Numbered from the stretch's first letter, positions 12,567 through 25,280 are shown. The stretch: DNA of 64,000 nucleotides from Strongylocentrotus purpuratus (GCF_000002235.5 NW_022145611.1:21489298-21553297); one strand, 5' to 3'. The notes: generated by a model from the sequence alone, not told the origin. Made by a program: numbers and translations.

Positions 12567-14603
12567 TACTCTTAAAGACCTCTTGAGAAATTAATCACAT
12601 ATATATGCAACTTTGTGTTAATATGATGATGATACTGCCACCATGTTCTTTTGCTTCATTTCAAACCTCACTTTTTTCAAAGTAAGAAGAATACATATAT
12701 CAAATATTGCTTCTTTTCAATATCTTTACATTTTGATTGATATATTTGTGCTCCAGATCTCATGTACTGTAATTCCTTAAAGGAATTAATTGTGTGATGT
12801 TCTGCATTGTATCTATACATAGCATGCATGTAGGTAGAACTAGAAACAATGACATAGGTTGTGTAGAGGTATCATAGTATAGTAAAGTCCAGAAGTAAAG
12901 GAGAAACCTTCTCTTTCTCAAGCAGACGGTTCCTAAATGATAGATATAAATCCGAGCAAGGATTGTTAAATATATGAACTCAATTATACTCTCAATTGAA
13001 GTCACGTCTTGGGATGAGACCGAGTATATAAATCAATTTATGAGCATGGACATGTTCTCCATGATGTTGATCAGCGTATCTACATCTTTTGAAATACAAT
13101 CACACCTATAGAGAAAGAGCATCCGGGGGAAGCACTAAATATGGTCTTTGGAGGCAGTTGGTCTTTATATTCAGGTTTTGTGTAATAACAATAATATTTC
13201 GCTCTAATATAGCATTTCAAGGGAAACAAAAACAATGTGATCCTTTAAGACATTTGGTCTTTCTATACCGGTGGTTGCTAAAGCAGGTTTGACTGTATGT
13301 TCTTCTTACAGTACGATTTGCAAGCAAAAAAATACCCCCCCCCCCCTCCCAAAAAATAAATGGAAAAGGATAGTGAACTTGTGATATAAATTGTAAACTT
13401 AGTTTCTGTGTAATACACATTAGCAATTAGAAATTAGACACTTACCACTATCTTACTTTAAACGTTGCCAAAGTTCTGATTTGTAAATATTATTATTGTA
13501 ATTTGAATATTTTGTGCATTCAAAATGCAGTCTAAATACATGTACAGGATATCCAGCTGTTCATGTGCAAGGTATTATGGTACTTATATGCTTTGAGTGT
13601 GTACAACAGTTCCAACTGTTTTCCTGAAGTAATGATTGCCCCACCCTCATGTTTGTACATTAAAAAAGATAATATTTTGTAAAGAAACTTGTACCATATT
13701 AGCACATTGTGTTCCTCCTTGTATTTGAAGGGAGTGATTAAGTTTGATATACAGTAAATGTTGAAACCCTCTTTTCACATGTTCAAATATCAGCTGAGTT
13801 TATTAGTTCAATGAGAATTCAGATGATTTCACATACAAGATGAAGTATGATGGATGAGAAGAAAAATTGTCTTTTATTGTATGACATACAAATGTACATT
13901 AAAATCACAGCGTATTTTGTTTTCTAGACTGCATAAAATATATGATGCAATGTGGTTCATTGCACATGGAGCAAACATAGTCTCTTTTGAATGCTAAATC
14001 TGTTTCATTTTTTTATATTTCTTATTCTGATGTATAACATGGGAATGTTGATAGATACCATACAGTAGGTCTGATGAACTCATCAATCAAAATGATAATT
14101 CAAGACGTATCTTACACATTTCAAACTCATTTTGAGCTCCGAAATGGTCAGTTGTAGATGACAATATTTCCCCCCGCATTTACCAAATCCTTCATGATCA
14201 ATCTGCATTTAAAAACATGATTGGAAGTGTGGAGATCTAGAAGACATTTTCTGTTCCTTTTGCAGTGGAAACTCATTTTAAAAGAACCACATTTCTATGA
14301 TTATGCCAATATGAGATATTTTTTTTAATCTTTCATTTTGTAGATGTTTACACCATTATTGCATATGTATATGAATGTTTGGGACAAAAACAATAAAATG
14401 TACAAATAAAAACATGAATCGATCTCATGTGTGGTCTTTAACACTTTGCCGAGATTTGCAGTATACATGTAGTATAATCCCCCCCCCCCTCTTATATCAT
14501 TATCTCTTTCTCACATGTAGATTTAATCCTTTTCACTGCACACTGCATAGTTCCCCCCCCCCCCATGTTACTCAATGAACTGTCTTCATCACTTGGGTTC
14601 ATA

Positions 14604-15102
14604 GGGACTTTTAGATTGAGTGGACGAGAACACGACGAACGCCGACTGATCAATTAGAAATCTTTTAGATTGCACTCGAAGATATACATGCATGCAGGAA
14701 GTAACACTATGAACATCACGGACAAAGAAAGAGGACAAAATATACAGTTCCTCATTCAACCCTCAACAAAAGAACATCCCTTCACTGCTATTATGTAAAA
14801 ATGTGTAGAACAGGTGAATATGCATGTGACACCTGTTCTACACATTCTTACATAATAGCAGGGAAGGGATGTTCCTTTGTCTACCTGAGGAACTGTATAT
14901 TGTATGCGCACACGGCATACTAGTACCTTGAGCATGTAAAGGCGCTATATAAATATCAATATGTATGTATGTACTAGATTTAGGAAAATCAAGGTTGATG
15001 CATTCTCGATCGCCGACTGAGACGACGTAACGCATGCGCAGGGCCTTAAAATGACGTAACACGTTGCAGTCGAAGCTGTCGACGTGCAAATCTAAAAGTC
15101 CC
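14604..15102. mobile_element. MITE with TA-flanked TIRs, host of a nested palindrome
   Basis: Termini gggacttttagatt (from 14604) and aatctaaaagtccc (to 15102) are inverted repeats flanked by TA (14602-14603 and 15103-15104). Inside lies the long hairpin at 14740-14905, so this looks like one foldback element inserted in, or built into, another. No coding capacity. Confidence 0.7.
14740..14905. repeat. Long imperfect palindrome, about 70-bp arms
   Basis: The left arm (about 14740-14816, containing gaacatcccttcactgctat and atgtgtagaacaggtg) is repeated in inverted orientation at about 14831-14905 with few mismatches and a loop of about 15 bases. The pair would form a long hairpin in DNA or RNA. 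The outer ends (atatacagttcctca / tgaggaactgtatat) also match after a short mismatched stretch. Confidence 0.8.
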
Positions 15103-15215
15103 TAATATATTATAATGTACATGCAAAAAGAGTGGTCCATGATTGAAATGAAAACATTGAACACACACTTTTGATAAAAAATATATTATTTCATATTAAC
15201 AATATATCCTTAAAA

Positions 15216-15464
15216 CAGATCTGCCAACCAGTACGATTTAGTCGTATTTCGTACGATTTTTAAAAGCAAATACGACAGTAAATAAAATACGATTTCATAT
15301 TCAACCGATGATCCATAAAAAAACTCCTCCTGTATGTACGAACTGTAAGAGGCATTGATTCGCGTATCAGTGTGTGTGTTTTTTAAAGAATACAACTTTT
15401 GTCAGTAAAATACAACTTTTGGGATTAAAGAATAGTTTTTGAACTCCAGAGGTTGGCAGGTCTG
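15216..15464. mobile_element. 249-bp hAT-like MITE
   Basis: Termini cagatctgccaacc and ggttggcaggtctg form inverted repeats starting with CAG, and the element is flanked by a perfect 7-base CTTAAAA duplication (15209-15215 and 15465-15471). CAG ends plus a 7-8 bp duplication are characteristic of hAT elements. The interior contains repeated tacgatt/gtcgtatt words and no open frame. Confidence 0.8.
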
Positions 15465-16053
15465 CTTAAAATCTATGTAACGCTCTAACCATGAAGAAAA
15501 TAAAATACATTATTTGCTCAGCTTTTAAACATCAATCTCGCAAAACTGTTACCAGTAATCATTTAACAAAACAAAAAGAAAAGCATACTTTGTAGTCGAA
15601 GCAAAATAATTTGATCTTTCTTCCTTCTGTATTTAATTCAATATATTTATCTGAATAAAAAACAAACAACTTACAAGCAGTTCCTCTTATCATTTAGGAG
15701 ACTTGTGACAAATGAGCGATCTTGATTCAACATGAACACAAATGCAGAACTGTGAACAATTCAATACTTCAGAGTCACCAGTAATCAATATTTGGATACA
15801 AAGTCAATGCATTCATTGCAAGGGGCTTGAAGAAGCTACAGCTTCCTATTCTTCACAGGTGTAATCACATACAGATAGAATTTAAAAAGGTTGCCACACT
15901 GTTGCCTTTAATACCGAGTAATGCAGGGCTAAACACTAACTTATCTCACAGGAGATCCTAACTGAAATTTAAAGGGTCTGACTCTAAGCATGGGCCCTGT
16001 GTGGACGTTTTAAAATATGGAGGGTTTGGAGTTGAAATTTGGGGATCCAAGTA

Positions 16054-16143
16054 CAGTTAAATCTGCTTAAGTGACCACCTGTGTACAAAGACCACTTTTT
16101 GGGGGCGTTTCCCTTGGGTGGTCATTGTAGACAGGTTTGACTG
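16054..16143. mobile_element. 90-bp pogo-like MITE
   Basis: Left end cagttaaatctgcttaagtg and right end (inverted) cagtcaaacctgtctacaat are followed inward by gaccacc on both sides and flanked by TA dinucleotides (16052-16053 and 16144-16145). A single end of the same family (ggtggttgct...caggtttgactgta) appears at about 13269-13298. Both are typical non-autonomous Tc1/mariner pogo-group remnants. Confidence 0.75.
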
Positions 16144-16200
16144 TACACCCAACCCCGGACTACTGCCTATCCCGATTGGCAGTCTTGAATGGCAGTACAA

Positions 16201-16560
16201 GACAATAATAACAATAATAATTCCCCTTTTATATAGCGCTAAAATACATCTATGATGTCTCTAACCGCTTTACAGATATACTATTACCCTGGTCATTGGA
16301 TTCAATACTTGCCCACACACAATGTGTGCACAATCTCCACTCCCTGGGGAGCATTCAAGCCAGGCTTTACTCGACGCTCAAAAACTGTTTGACCAACAAT
16401 GACACTCGCATCCTACCGGGTACCTATTTAAATCCTGGGTGAAGAGTAGCAAATGCAGGTAAATATCTTGCCAAAGGATATTAGTGCCGTGTCGGGATTC
16501 AAACCCTCGACCTTCGCATCTTCAGTCAAGCGCCTTAAACCACTCAACCACGACACTCCT
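16201..16560 (-). mobile_element. tRNA-derived SINE
   Basis: Read on the minus strand, the element starts with a tRNA-like head of ggagtgtcgtggttgagtgg type. The A box lies at 16531-16550 (tggttgagtggtttaaggcg) and the B box at 16495-16505 (ggtttgaatcc). A body of about 270 bp follows, containing the common marine-invertebrate agcggttagagac and tagcgctatata blocks, and it ends in a short attattgtt tail. The spacing of the boxes fits a tRNA-Leu/Ser-like ancestor. Confidence 0.8.
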
Positions 16561-17210
16561 ACTGTATGAAAGCTTAATCAACAATACAGGGTCACATTGC
16601 ACTAAGAACATTGGAGTATTCAGGATCAAATCCCCAGGTTCAATCATTTTGATAGGCTAATCATTACTCTTTAAAATTGGGCTTTAAAAACCCTTCTTAA
16701 TTATTATTATTAATCCTTATTCTTATCCACAAGCCTACTGTATAATTCTTATTTATTTAAAAAAATAAAAAATTTGAATCAAAATAGAAGAATGATTTCT
16801 AATGGATTGAGTTTTAAATAATGAACAAAGCAATGTGCACACTGATCTTAATTCATTCAGTTGCCTACACTCTTTGTTAATTGTAAGTGAGTATGTAGTT
16901 AATAGTTTGAAGCGCATAGGAATACCACACCCATTGTCAGATCAGACAGGAAGGTTGCCATAGCAACACACAGCCAACATCCACATTCCACAATCAATTT
17001 CCATGACTTTTTCCATGACTGTGGGAACCCTCAAATGACATGTGAATTTGAACAAGCAAATCTTTGGACCAAAATTCTTAAATAAAAGTATTGGATATTT
17101 TCAAAGTGCACACATCTGCCATGCAGGGTGCTCCAAGCCTCCAACATTACCTTGGTTCTGCTAGGCTACTGATTTTGGTGCTCACAGCACTCAAGAAATT
17201 CTTTCAAGGA

Positions 17211-17355
17211 ATTCACATTTATCACCTGGGTGGAGAGTGGCAAATGTAGGTTAATGTCTTGCCAAAGGACATAAGGGCTGTAGCGGAAGTCGAATTGCGA
17301 ACCATGTGGTCCAGTCCGACAACGTATTCACTACTGAACACCACAACACCTCTAT
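17211..17355 (-). mobile_element. Partial SINE related to the 16.2-16.6 kb copy
   Basis: Shares the blocks cctgggtggagagtggcaaatg and cttgccaaaggacat with the SINE at 16201-16560 (cctgggtgaagagtagcaaatg, cttgccaaaggatat) in the same order. Next to them is a decayed tRNA-like head reading gaggtgttgtggtgttcagt on the minus strand. The B box is poorly preserved, suggesting an older or diverged copy. Confidence 0.65.
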
Positions 17356-18102
17356 AAAATCATTTATTTCACTTACTTATCATGCAAAATCTACATGCAT
17401 CTATTGTTTTGATGCTCACCAAATGTAAAACATGCTTCAGTTGGGATGTTCTTCCAAACAAAACCAGAGAAGCCAAATTGAGAGAATGCTTGTCACCACT
17501 TTTTCACAATAACCAGATATCAAATTTTCTCTTGAACTGTTATTTCTTGACAGATAATTTGCATTTAATTTTAAAATACATCTTTTCAAAATACATCTTT
17601 TCAAAATACACTGTAACATCAAATAGCAATTTGGATCAACAGAGTAGTTACTGTAGGTAATCTTTAAAAAGAAATGAGGCCATCTGCATTGAAATGTAGC
17701 AACGCTGTGACTGAATATGAAAATCATGCTTCATTTCTATTCTCTTTATAAACTGCTTTGTGACTAGGGTAGATTTTGATCTTTGTTTTAAGCATACTGT
17801 GACAAAATATTTTTAACACATTCAAACTTGCAAAAGTCCACCCCATCAGGACTGTAGATAACTAGATACATAATTTTAAGTTACCAGTACCAGCCAAATC
17901 CATTACATGTGTGCAAGATTGACTGTAGCAATGCTTTTGGCATAAAGCTATATCAGTTGTATCTCCACATCTACCAAATTGTAAACAAATTCATCTCACT
18001 TTCGAGATAAAGTGACAGCTACCTAATATTGCTTAAGGCACCCATTTTGAACACAAATAAAATCAAAATAATCGGAGGAATAGTAGACAGGCTATTCTCA
18101 TA

Positions 18103-18108
18103 TTTATT
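18103..18108 (-). terminator. Candidate SMIM12 poly(A) signal
   Basis: AATAAA on the minus strand about 107 bases past the SMIM12 stop codon; a plausible 3' end for that short mRNA. Confidence 0.55.
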
Positions 18109-18214
18109 TCAAAATACATGTAGCATGTTTTTCATTCCAAGTCCTGTTTAAACCACATTGTACCGACGCCTGTGGCTGTAGATGATATCGTTGAAAGTTT
18201 CTCCTCCAATCCGA

Positions 18215-18484
18215 TTATCTCCTGACTTCATTCCTTTCCAATGAAGACTTTGGGACGCCTTTCTTTTCCTTCAGACTTGCTACATTGGTACAATCTTGAT
18301 TGATGGACTCTGCTAGCTGTCTTTCATCTCGTTCCTCAGCCACGCTCTTGAGACGTACAGGTTCAGCTTTACCCCCATGTAGTGTTCTCTCCACGGTGAA
18401 GCCAACAGCTCCAACCACTATTGCAAAGGGTAGTGTAATCCATGGTGCATATGAACGCAGTCCTGCTAACAGCATTGGTAACAT
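18215..18484 (-). CDS. SMIM12: Small integral membrane protein 12 (SMIM12)
   Basis: An uninterrupted 89-codon frame starting at the ATG at 18482-18484 and ending in TAA at 18215-18217. It matches the vertebrate SMIM12 (C1orf212) family, about 92 residues long. The N-terminal block LRSYAPWITLPFAIVVGAVG aligns with the human [20 protein letters not shown] membrane segment. A charged tail follows with SVAEERDERQL (human SISERREDRKL) and VASLKEKK (human VVSLKDKL). One transmembrane helix spans about residues 10-32. As in vertebrates the coding region is in one exon; upstream an acceptor (minus-strand ttacag at about 18596-18601) suggests a 5' UTR exon boundary at 18595. Molecular function is unknown to me; it is predicted to be a membrane protein. 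It lies tail-to-tail with XPO1 and shares strand with REL. Confidence 0.9.
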   Translation of the reverse strand: MLPMLLAGLRSYAPWITLPFAIVVGAVGFTVERTLHGGKAEPVRLKSVAEERDERQLAESINQDCTNVASLKEKKGVPKSSLERNEVRR

Positions 18485-18717
18485 GGTGACTTGCTCCGAG
18501 TTGATTCAAACTGAAGAGGGATAGGTCATCAGCTAGTCTAGTCACTCTCAAACTGGTTGAAGTTGTTTGCTTTGCGACTCAAATGTTGTGGACACCTGTA
18601 ATCAAGCAAACCAAATAATATTTAAGCATTTATGGGTTTTTCATTATTCAAAAACAGCAATTCTGCAAGTTTCTCTTCCTCATTCCTTCTTCTTCTTATG
18701 GATAATCTGCTTCTTAT

Positions 18718-19011
18718 GAAGATTCTTGCAGATGCAAGTGGACCACTACACCAGGGTTTCCCCCTACGAATAGTGCAGTGGGTTCTTTAACGTGCAAAGG
18801 TGGCGACTCTCCTTTACACGGGGCCTCCATTTAATGTCCTTTCCGAGGGACAGAGTGTTTTCCACTTAACATAGCCTACGTCTATGAAACAAAGGGAGGG
18901 GCACGTTAACACACAACGCAGGCTTCAGTCATCCGCCAGGATGGGATTCGAACCCGAGATCTTTGGTTCGACAGACGGACGCTTTACTGACTGAGCCAAC
19001 TCGCCTCCTCC
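18718..19011 (-). mobile_element. tRNA-derived SINE with perfect B box
   Basis: On the minus strand it begins ggaggcgagttggctcagtc, with an A-box-like tggctcagtcagtaaagcg (18980-18998) and a perfect B box ggttcgaatcc (18944-18954). A body of about 220 bp follows with the widespread cgttaaagaacccactgcac block. It is a different family from the SINE at 16.2 kb. A predicted tRNA fold is not preserved, so it is not a functional tRNA gene. Confidence 0.8.
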
Positions 19012-19940
19012 TCTTCCTCGATCCTCTCCCATATTCTTCTTCATCATCTTCATCCTTTTTCTTCTTCCTTTCCTTATTCTCTTTCTTCTGTTTGCTATGC
19101 CTCCTGCATTGCTAAAGATTCTAGCAGATAACCCAATCCATATTACTCACTAAAAGTTAGACCTAAGTCTAAACTCAGTAACCATCACTTGAACATTTTT
19201 CTGAAATATTAAAATTTTAAATGGTTAAATATTTTAAGGGAATTCACATTTAATACAAGCAAATAAGCAATGCCCGATTTACAATGGTATCAATTCTATT
19301 CATAAATCATTTCTAGGCATTTAGATCTATATAGGAGGCGATCCCAAAGGCATTGACTTTTACATGCATCTGTCAGTTTTACAAAATAGGTGTAACTATT
19401 AGGCCTACCGTAATCACACCCTCATGTTACCGGTACGTCATACATACGACGACCAGTGTACTTTTATTTGTGAGGCAAATATCTGCAGCTGTCTGAGCTG
19501 TAGATCTAGGGAAGAATGGTTAAATTCATACCGAAATATTTGGGAACATAAACGGAAATTCATCATTGATCTTACTTCTAAATCGAAATTCCACTGTTCC
19601 AGCTCAGCTAGCTAGCTCGACGTCAGCTCTCGATCTCTAGCATATCATGTAGGCATTTGCAGTTTTAAAAAGGTGAAGTTATGACTTATGTACTGTACCG
19701 ATTTGGCGATCCATATATCCGCGATCAGTTCTAGAACAGTTGCAAGGAATAATGATCTATTGTTTATTCATTTTTTGTTATTAATTTTAAATTAATCTTT
19801 ATGAGATAACATGTCATACTTTGTTTCGCTATAACAATGAATCCTCATAGATTTTAGGAAGCTAATGGCAATTTTCCCAGAAATTATAATGCCCACAGTG
19901 TCAATCTCTGGAATGACGACTACACAACGTCTGTATGGAA

Positions 19941-20118
19941 CTAGGCGTTGTGGCGTGCGCCTGTAATCCAGCTAACAGTGGAAGTTACAAACTGATTCAG
20001 CCGAGGACGCAGGTTCGAAACTGAGTCACGTCTTTCGGATGGAAGGTCGGTCCCCAGACGTAAATAATCATATCTGATTGACACACGTCTGTAAAAATAA
20101 AACACACACACACACACG
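19941..20118 (+). mobile_element. SINE with 7SL-like 5' end, tRNA-like B box and (AC)n tail
   Basis: The first 35 or so bases (from ctaggcgttgtggcgtgcgc, then ctgtaatccagcta) resemble the 5' Alu domain of 7SL RNA, whose consensus is gccgggcgcggtggcgcgyg, then cctgtaatcccagcta. Past that, a B-box-like aggttcgaaac lies at 20011-20021, followed by the sea-invertebrate SINE block acgtctttcggatgg and an aaaataaaacacacacac tail. The mixed head is unusual; see findings. Confidence 0.65.
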
Positions 20119-20119
20119 G

Positions 20120-20714
20120 AATGCGAGTTAGATATCAAGCGGCTGTGCTCAGAAGGGTGAATGCTCGGGTGTGGGCTTCTTTCCTCTAGTAATTGAAGTC
20201 TATATCTTCCAACATAATCCTGATTAATTTAATGCATATCTCTAATGAACCTTCTGAAGTTGAAGTCAGCAATTAGGCGCGGTACTCAAGTCCCTAACTT
20301 GGGTGATTAATGATTAATTAGATTTCTATCATTGAATTTGATCAGCATCAGCAATTAATGAAAGATAATTAAATGTAGTCCTGTTGGTGAATGATATCAA
20401 TCGTAAACTCTCAATTGTGGACAAAAATATTAAAAATATTTATTTGTTTCATTTTCATTGCCAAGAGGCCCATTATATGGTACAATATCTTTTTTTGTCC
20501 TTCCGCAAAAGAAAAAAAATCAAAAGTATAAAAAAGCGAAGAAGATTGAAACCTATTTTTCAGTTGGGGGGTACAAAATGAGATTTCTAGATATATGACT
20601 GCATTGCAAATATGACATTCCCTATATTCATCAATAAATCATTCACTTTTCTCATGAAACTCATCTTTCCCTTCTAATTTTCTGTTTCCACTCTGACTCA
20701 ATCAAACTCACCTC

Positions 20715-20755
<41 letters not shown>

Positions 20756-20759
20756 AATC

Positions 20760-20793
<34 letters not shown>

Positions 20794-23768
20794 CATGAAG
20801 AAAATGGTCTAGAGTTGAAAATTCTCACACTTTTACACACATATATATATATATATATAAATATCAGCAGAATATATCGACACAAAGAATATCAGCATTT
20901 TCTATTTTCAATTTATTTTCAAATCAAACACAGACTCATGCTGCTATGTACAAAGTATGCTCAAAGAATGTACAGTACTATTGGTGATAAATCAGAACAT
21001 TTTTATGTAAACTGTGTTAATTTTTCGCGATGCCTCCTTTAGGACTTTAATTATGTTTCCATTAATTCAATTCATTCAATCTTTTCAATTCACATGCCTA
21101 ATTCAAATATGTGCTTGTGATGTTTAAAAAAAATACCTTTGAGGATAGTTTGGCCTACTCAGCTCACTGCCATGGTGTCCCAAGACCATAATCCTAACCA
21201 TTATCTTGTTTGTTTTTAAAGTTAGATTATCAGTAAACTCATATGAATGGTTTGCAGATCAAATTAATCCAACATCATTTGGTTGTTGAGTTTTGGATAT
21301 AATTTGGATATTATTTGGACATAATTTAAATATCATTTGGACATAATTTGGATATTATTTGGATATAATCTAATTTCAAGCAGTATTTTCAGCACTAAAC
21401 TTAAAATCACCCTCAACAATGTACAAACATATAAAGCATTAAATGCACTATCTATAAGAATACCAAACTTTTATCATAAAGATCAGTCAGGCAATATATG
21501 ATCAGATTGTTATACACTCATACATATAAAATACCATGCAGTACAAGTAAAATTATGCTATTAAAAAAAACACAGTGCATATTTAAACAAAAAAGTGTAT
21601 CCAGCTTTGGTAGCTCCTAATTTAAAATTCTTTAACTATATGACTGTGAAATCTATTTCATTATGAACAGTAAATTCTTTTTTTTCTGTCCAATGATACC
21701 ATATTCATAATATTTCTGCTACAGGTGACTAAGCACAAGGGTTTTTAAAAAGTTTTGTCAAAATACTTTATACCAAGTTTGGGTTCAAGGTCACATAGGT
21801 TATTTAATAAGAAGCTAACAAAGTTGGGTTCACTTTTTTGTTATACACACTGTATAATACAAGACTAAGTTGTGTAATTTTCTGTTTATTTCTTTGTGTT
21901 GTCTTATTTTTATTTTAACAAAAATACAATAAGATCTGAAAATTAAAATGAACATTGGAATGTTATCTTCTTTAAACTTCATAATAATTATTAGTGTAGT
22001 GAGTCATATAATGTAGATTCTTCTCCCTTTTCAAGAAAGTCGATCAGCAACTGTTTGCCATTTATTCTTAGTCCTCAAAGGTCTATATTCTAAATGCCCC
22101 AACGATATATGCTTCATCACACTGGCATATCATAAAGTAGAGTTCAATTTCCCCTTCGTATCTACATCATTTTATAATTATTTCATTTATACATCACAAA
22201 TAAAACAATACAAAAAGAATATATCACTGCTAAGCAGATTATACATAGACAAGTTTTCCTTTGAAAGGTACTATAAATGAAAACGAGATAACTATAGCTA
22301 CCGATAATAACAGATTTATCAAACTCTGTGGAAAATATGATAATGGTAAATACATTTTATGTACAGACATTCGATGATAAACAGAGTTTACCATAATGCT
22401 ACACCACACAGTGCATTATATACACTGTACAGTAAGTCTCCACTTCTCAAATCCAAGAACTGACAACAAAATATCACCACACGAGACTGCAGACTGCCTT
22501 CAGACTCCAAATAAAAGAATAGTTTCAACTATGTCAAATCAAATACATGTACATGTAAGCAAGAAAAAGTAGTACCTTGCAGGTACATTTAATAGCAAAA
22601 CAACAACAAACACAGAATTCAGTACTTACCAAATTTACTACAGAAACAAGAATCTTTCTCTAAATGATGACAGCCATATTAACAGCAAGAAACTTTTGGG
22701 AAACCTTTAAAACATGTTCTCAAAGCAACTAAAAGTTCAAGCAAAATCAGAAAATGTTTATATATGTTCCATCACATATAATATAATAAACTGACTAATA
22801 ATGGAATCCACAGTCTTAATTTTATTTGAGTTTACATCGCATTTTACATTTCCATCTGCTAGTAAATGGTAGAACATGATATAGCCACTTTCAACTGCAA
22901 GTTATGTACAAAGCAACACTGATTCATCACTTTCAAAGACACTATAGAAATGTTTGTATATATGTATATATTTACAATGGAAGGTGAAAGTCAGGGATAA
23001 AAGAAGAAGAGAGAGGAAACAAAAATAATACACAGCATGCTACACATCAGCTAGATATCTGGATCCCATTAACATGTATTTTGATGATGGATAACATTTC
23101 TTGCTACCATGATGCGAATAAGGAAGGGATTAATGTTTAACAGTGATGGCAGTTCATAATCATAATATGAAAACAATGTACATATGGAGTAAATATATAC
23201 AAAAAGACTCTCTCTTTTTTTTGTCGGTAACAGTTTCACAAATGTTTTCTTGAAAAAGACAAGATAATACTCAAATCTTTAACCCCCATCTTACATCAAA
23301 ATGTAAATAACCTTAACAGCATGCATCATTACTGATTATGAGATAGTACAATACTGATGAAAACTATTTACAAATGTACCCTATCAACACTTATCTCTAA
23401 ATGCCGTTTAAAAAACCTCAGTTGCTTCCTCATGTTACTAGTAGCTGAGAAAGTGGCAAAGATTACCACAAGAGAAAAGTTACAAATGACACAGAATTCC
23501 TTGAAGTACCAGTACACGAATGACTTCATGTCAACAATGTCAGCTGTCTAATTATTCTTTTCAGAAATAATGTATCCATGAAAGATTATCAAATTTCTTT
23601 GTAAGCTTTCTCCATGTACACATGATATAAGATGATCAATTTTCTATATGCAATCTCAAAAACATTTCATACAACAGGCCTATCTTCCTCTTTCCATTTC
23701 CCGAAAATGAATCAAGAATGCCATACCCTTCTAAGAGTCATCAAAGTTCTTGCAATCTGACCACATTG
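20120..23768. other. Non-coding stretch, probably containing the REL 3' UTR
   Basis: No coding exon was recognised. It holds (CT)n at about 20719-20752, (AT)n at 20764-20791 and 20840-20858, and an 11-bp tandem repeat at 21291-21370. The minus-strand sequence downstream of the REL stop is AT-rich and may be a 3' UTR of unknown length; several minus-strand AATAAA hexamers occur (for example near 21888) and none can be chosen. Confidence 0.4.
21291..21370. repeat. 11-bp tandem repeat, about seven copies
   Basis: Units of the form atttggatata / atttggatatt / atttggacata run head to tail for about 80 bases, with one degraded unit (atttaaatatc). Confidence 0.85.
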
Positions 23769-25220
23769 CTATCCCATTGGATTATTGTTGTTGTTGTTAC
23801 TATTACTGGTATTGTTCATATCCATAACAGAGTCATTATACGCGCTATACACAAGATCATCATTAATCGTTGCTGTTACATCCTGAAATGCCGCGATGTC
23901 TACCGTATCCAGATTGCTGTATGTCAGATCACTCAGTATGTTAGGATGCGGCACGGACTGCACGATGACACGCTCGTTTCCTCCAACAGCCCCTCCAGTT
24001 GCCTCAACAGAAGACATGAGCTCATTGGCTATAGCATTGATTCTCTGCAAGCTGGTTGTGCGTTCCTCATCCTGAGGATCTTGCTCCATCTCTTCGTTGG
24101 TGGCGAGGGATATCAGGAACGCTTGAGCTGGGATGTCCAGTGTACCTTGGTCAGTGCTGACCGGTTGATGCTGCGGTTGCTGCGGTTGTTGTGGTTGCTG
24201 TATCATGGTACCGGAGCTCATGTGTGCTTCGCTGGTGAAGGTCAATGGTAGGTTTCTATCCTGCTGAATCTGTGCCGTGCCTCCAGCATATATGACATTG
24301 CCAAGTAGAGTAGGCTGGGGTTCACTCACGCCAAGCGTTTGGTCTCCTGAAATAGACAACAAGCATACGCCCATCATGACCATGTCATTCAATGTCATCC
24401 ATTGAATACTGAGCCAAAGAAAAATCAAGCTGGGAGCTATGGTAAATGCATGTTAAACTAAATTTGAAGTGTATAGAACAGAGTAAGTTGAATCAGAGCA
24501 AAGTGTTGCACTGTATTCTTGTATATTTTTCAAGGAAATATGCTATGCAGATATTTAAATATCCGCAATGATAGTTATATGTGTGTACTTTATTTGTTCT
24601 ACACACTGAATGACTCTTTCAATTTTCACAGATTAATCTATAATTAGTAATTGTATTTATGATTATCTATGATCTCCTTCATCTACACATGAAATGGAAT
24701 TAATTAAGCCACTGCATTATTATTTTTTCTGTGTTTATTTTCTAATATGAACACAAGCCTCTAATGAAAATTTTCATTCTCAATATTGTAGTTATTTTCA
24801 AAATTAAAAAAAATATGTCAGTGATGTTAATAATGGTATCTACTTTCATACAAAAGTTATTTACAATATATCACATGTTAGATAAAGAGATATATTAAAA
24901 GCATCTTCAGGGAATAGAAATAAGCACTGAACTTCAGGTTTTACTGCCATATCGCTATCTTTTTTCTTCATACCTCTCATGAGATGTTGTCGCAGGCTAC
25001 GTCTGGTGTCTGATGATGCCATTGCCATGGTAACAGGTGTTGGCGTGAGGGTTGATTGTGCGTTGGATACAGGCTGACCCAATGGAGCACCACTGCATGA
25101 TTGGGAACTTGCTCCAAGGGTCTCAGCTATGGGTGATCAAAAACACAATCAGAGTTGTAAAATCAAAATCAAATTCTTCAGAAAATTAATTGAATAATTT
25201 ACCCTTCCATATATATATAA

Positions 25221-25280
<60 letters not shown>

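Larger units (their letters stand above)
10131..14410 (+). other. XPO1 3' UTR and downstream non-coding sequence
   Basis: No further coding exon is visible. A first AATAAA lies only 35 bases past the stop (10165-10170), and a pair of AATAAA hexamers lies at 14392-14397 and 14405-14410, so the 3' UTR may be very short or about 4.3 kb long. The interval holds a 41-bp tandem repeat (10237-10474), a 182-bp MITE (12385-12566) and poly-C runs at 13335-13346, 14479-14489 and 14553-14564. Which polyadenylation site is used cannot be told from sequence. Confidence 0.5.

Noticed and set aside
16483-16560. Possible functional tRNA gene (minus)
   Set aside because: A and B boxes are present, but the sequence continues into a SINE body and the cloverleaf arms do not pair properly.
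18918-19011. Possible functional tRNA gene (minus)
   Set aside because: Same reason: perfect B box but a SINE context and no acceptor-stem pairing.
23718-24251. Plus-strand 177-codon frame opposite the last REL exon
   Set aside because: It is the antisense shadow of the REL C-terminal exon, which has a clear spliced partner and stop on the minus strand.
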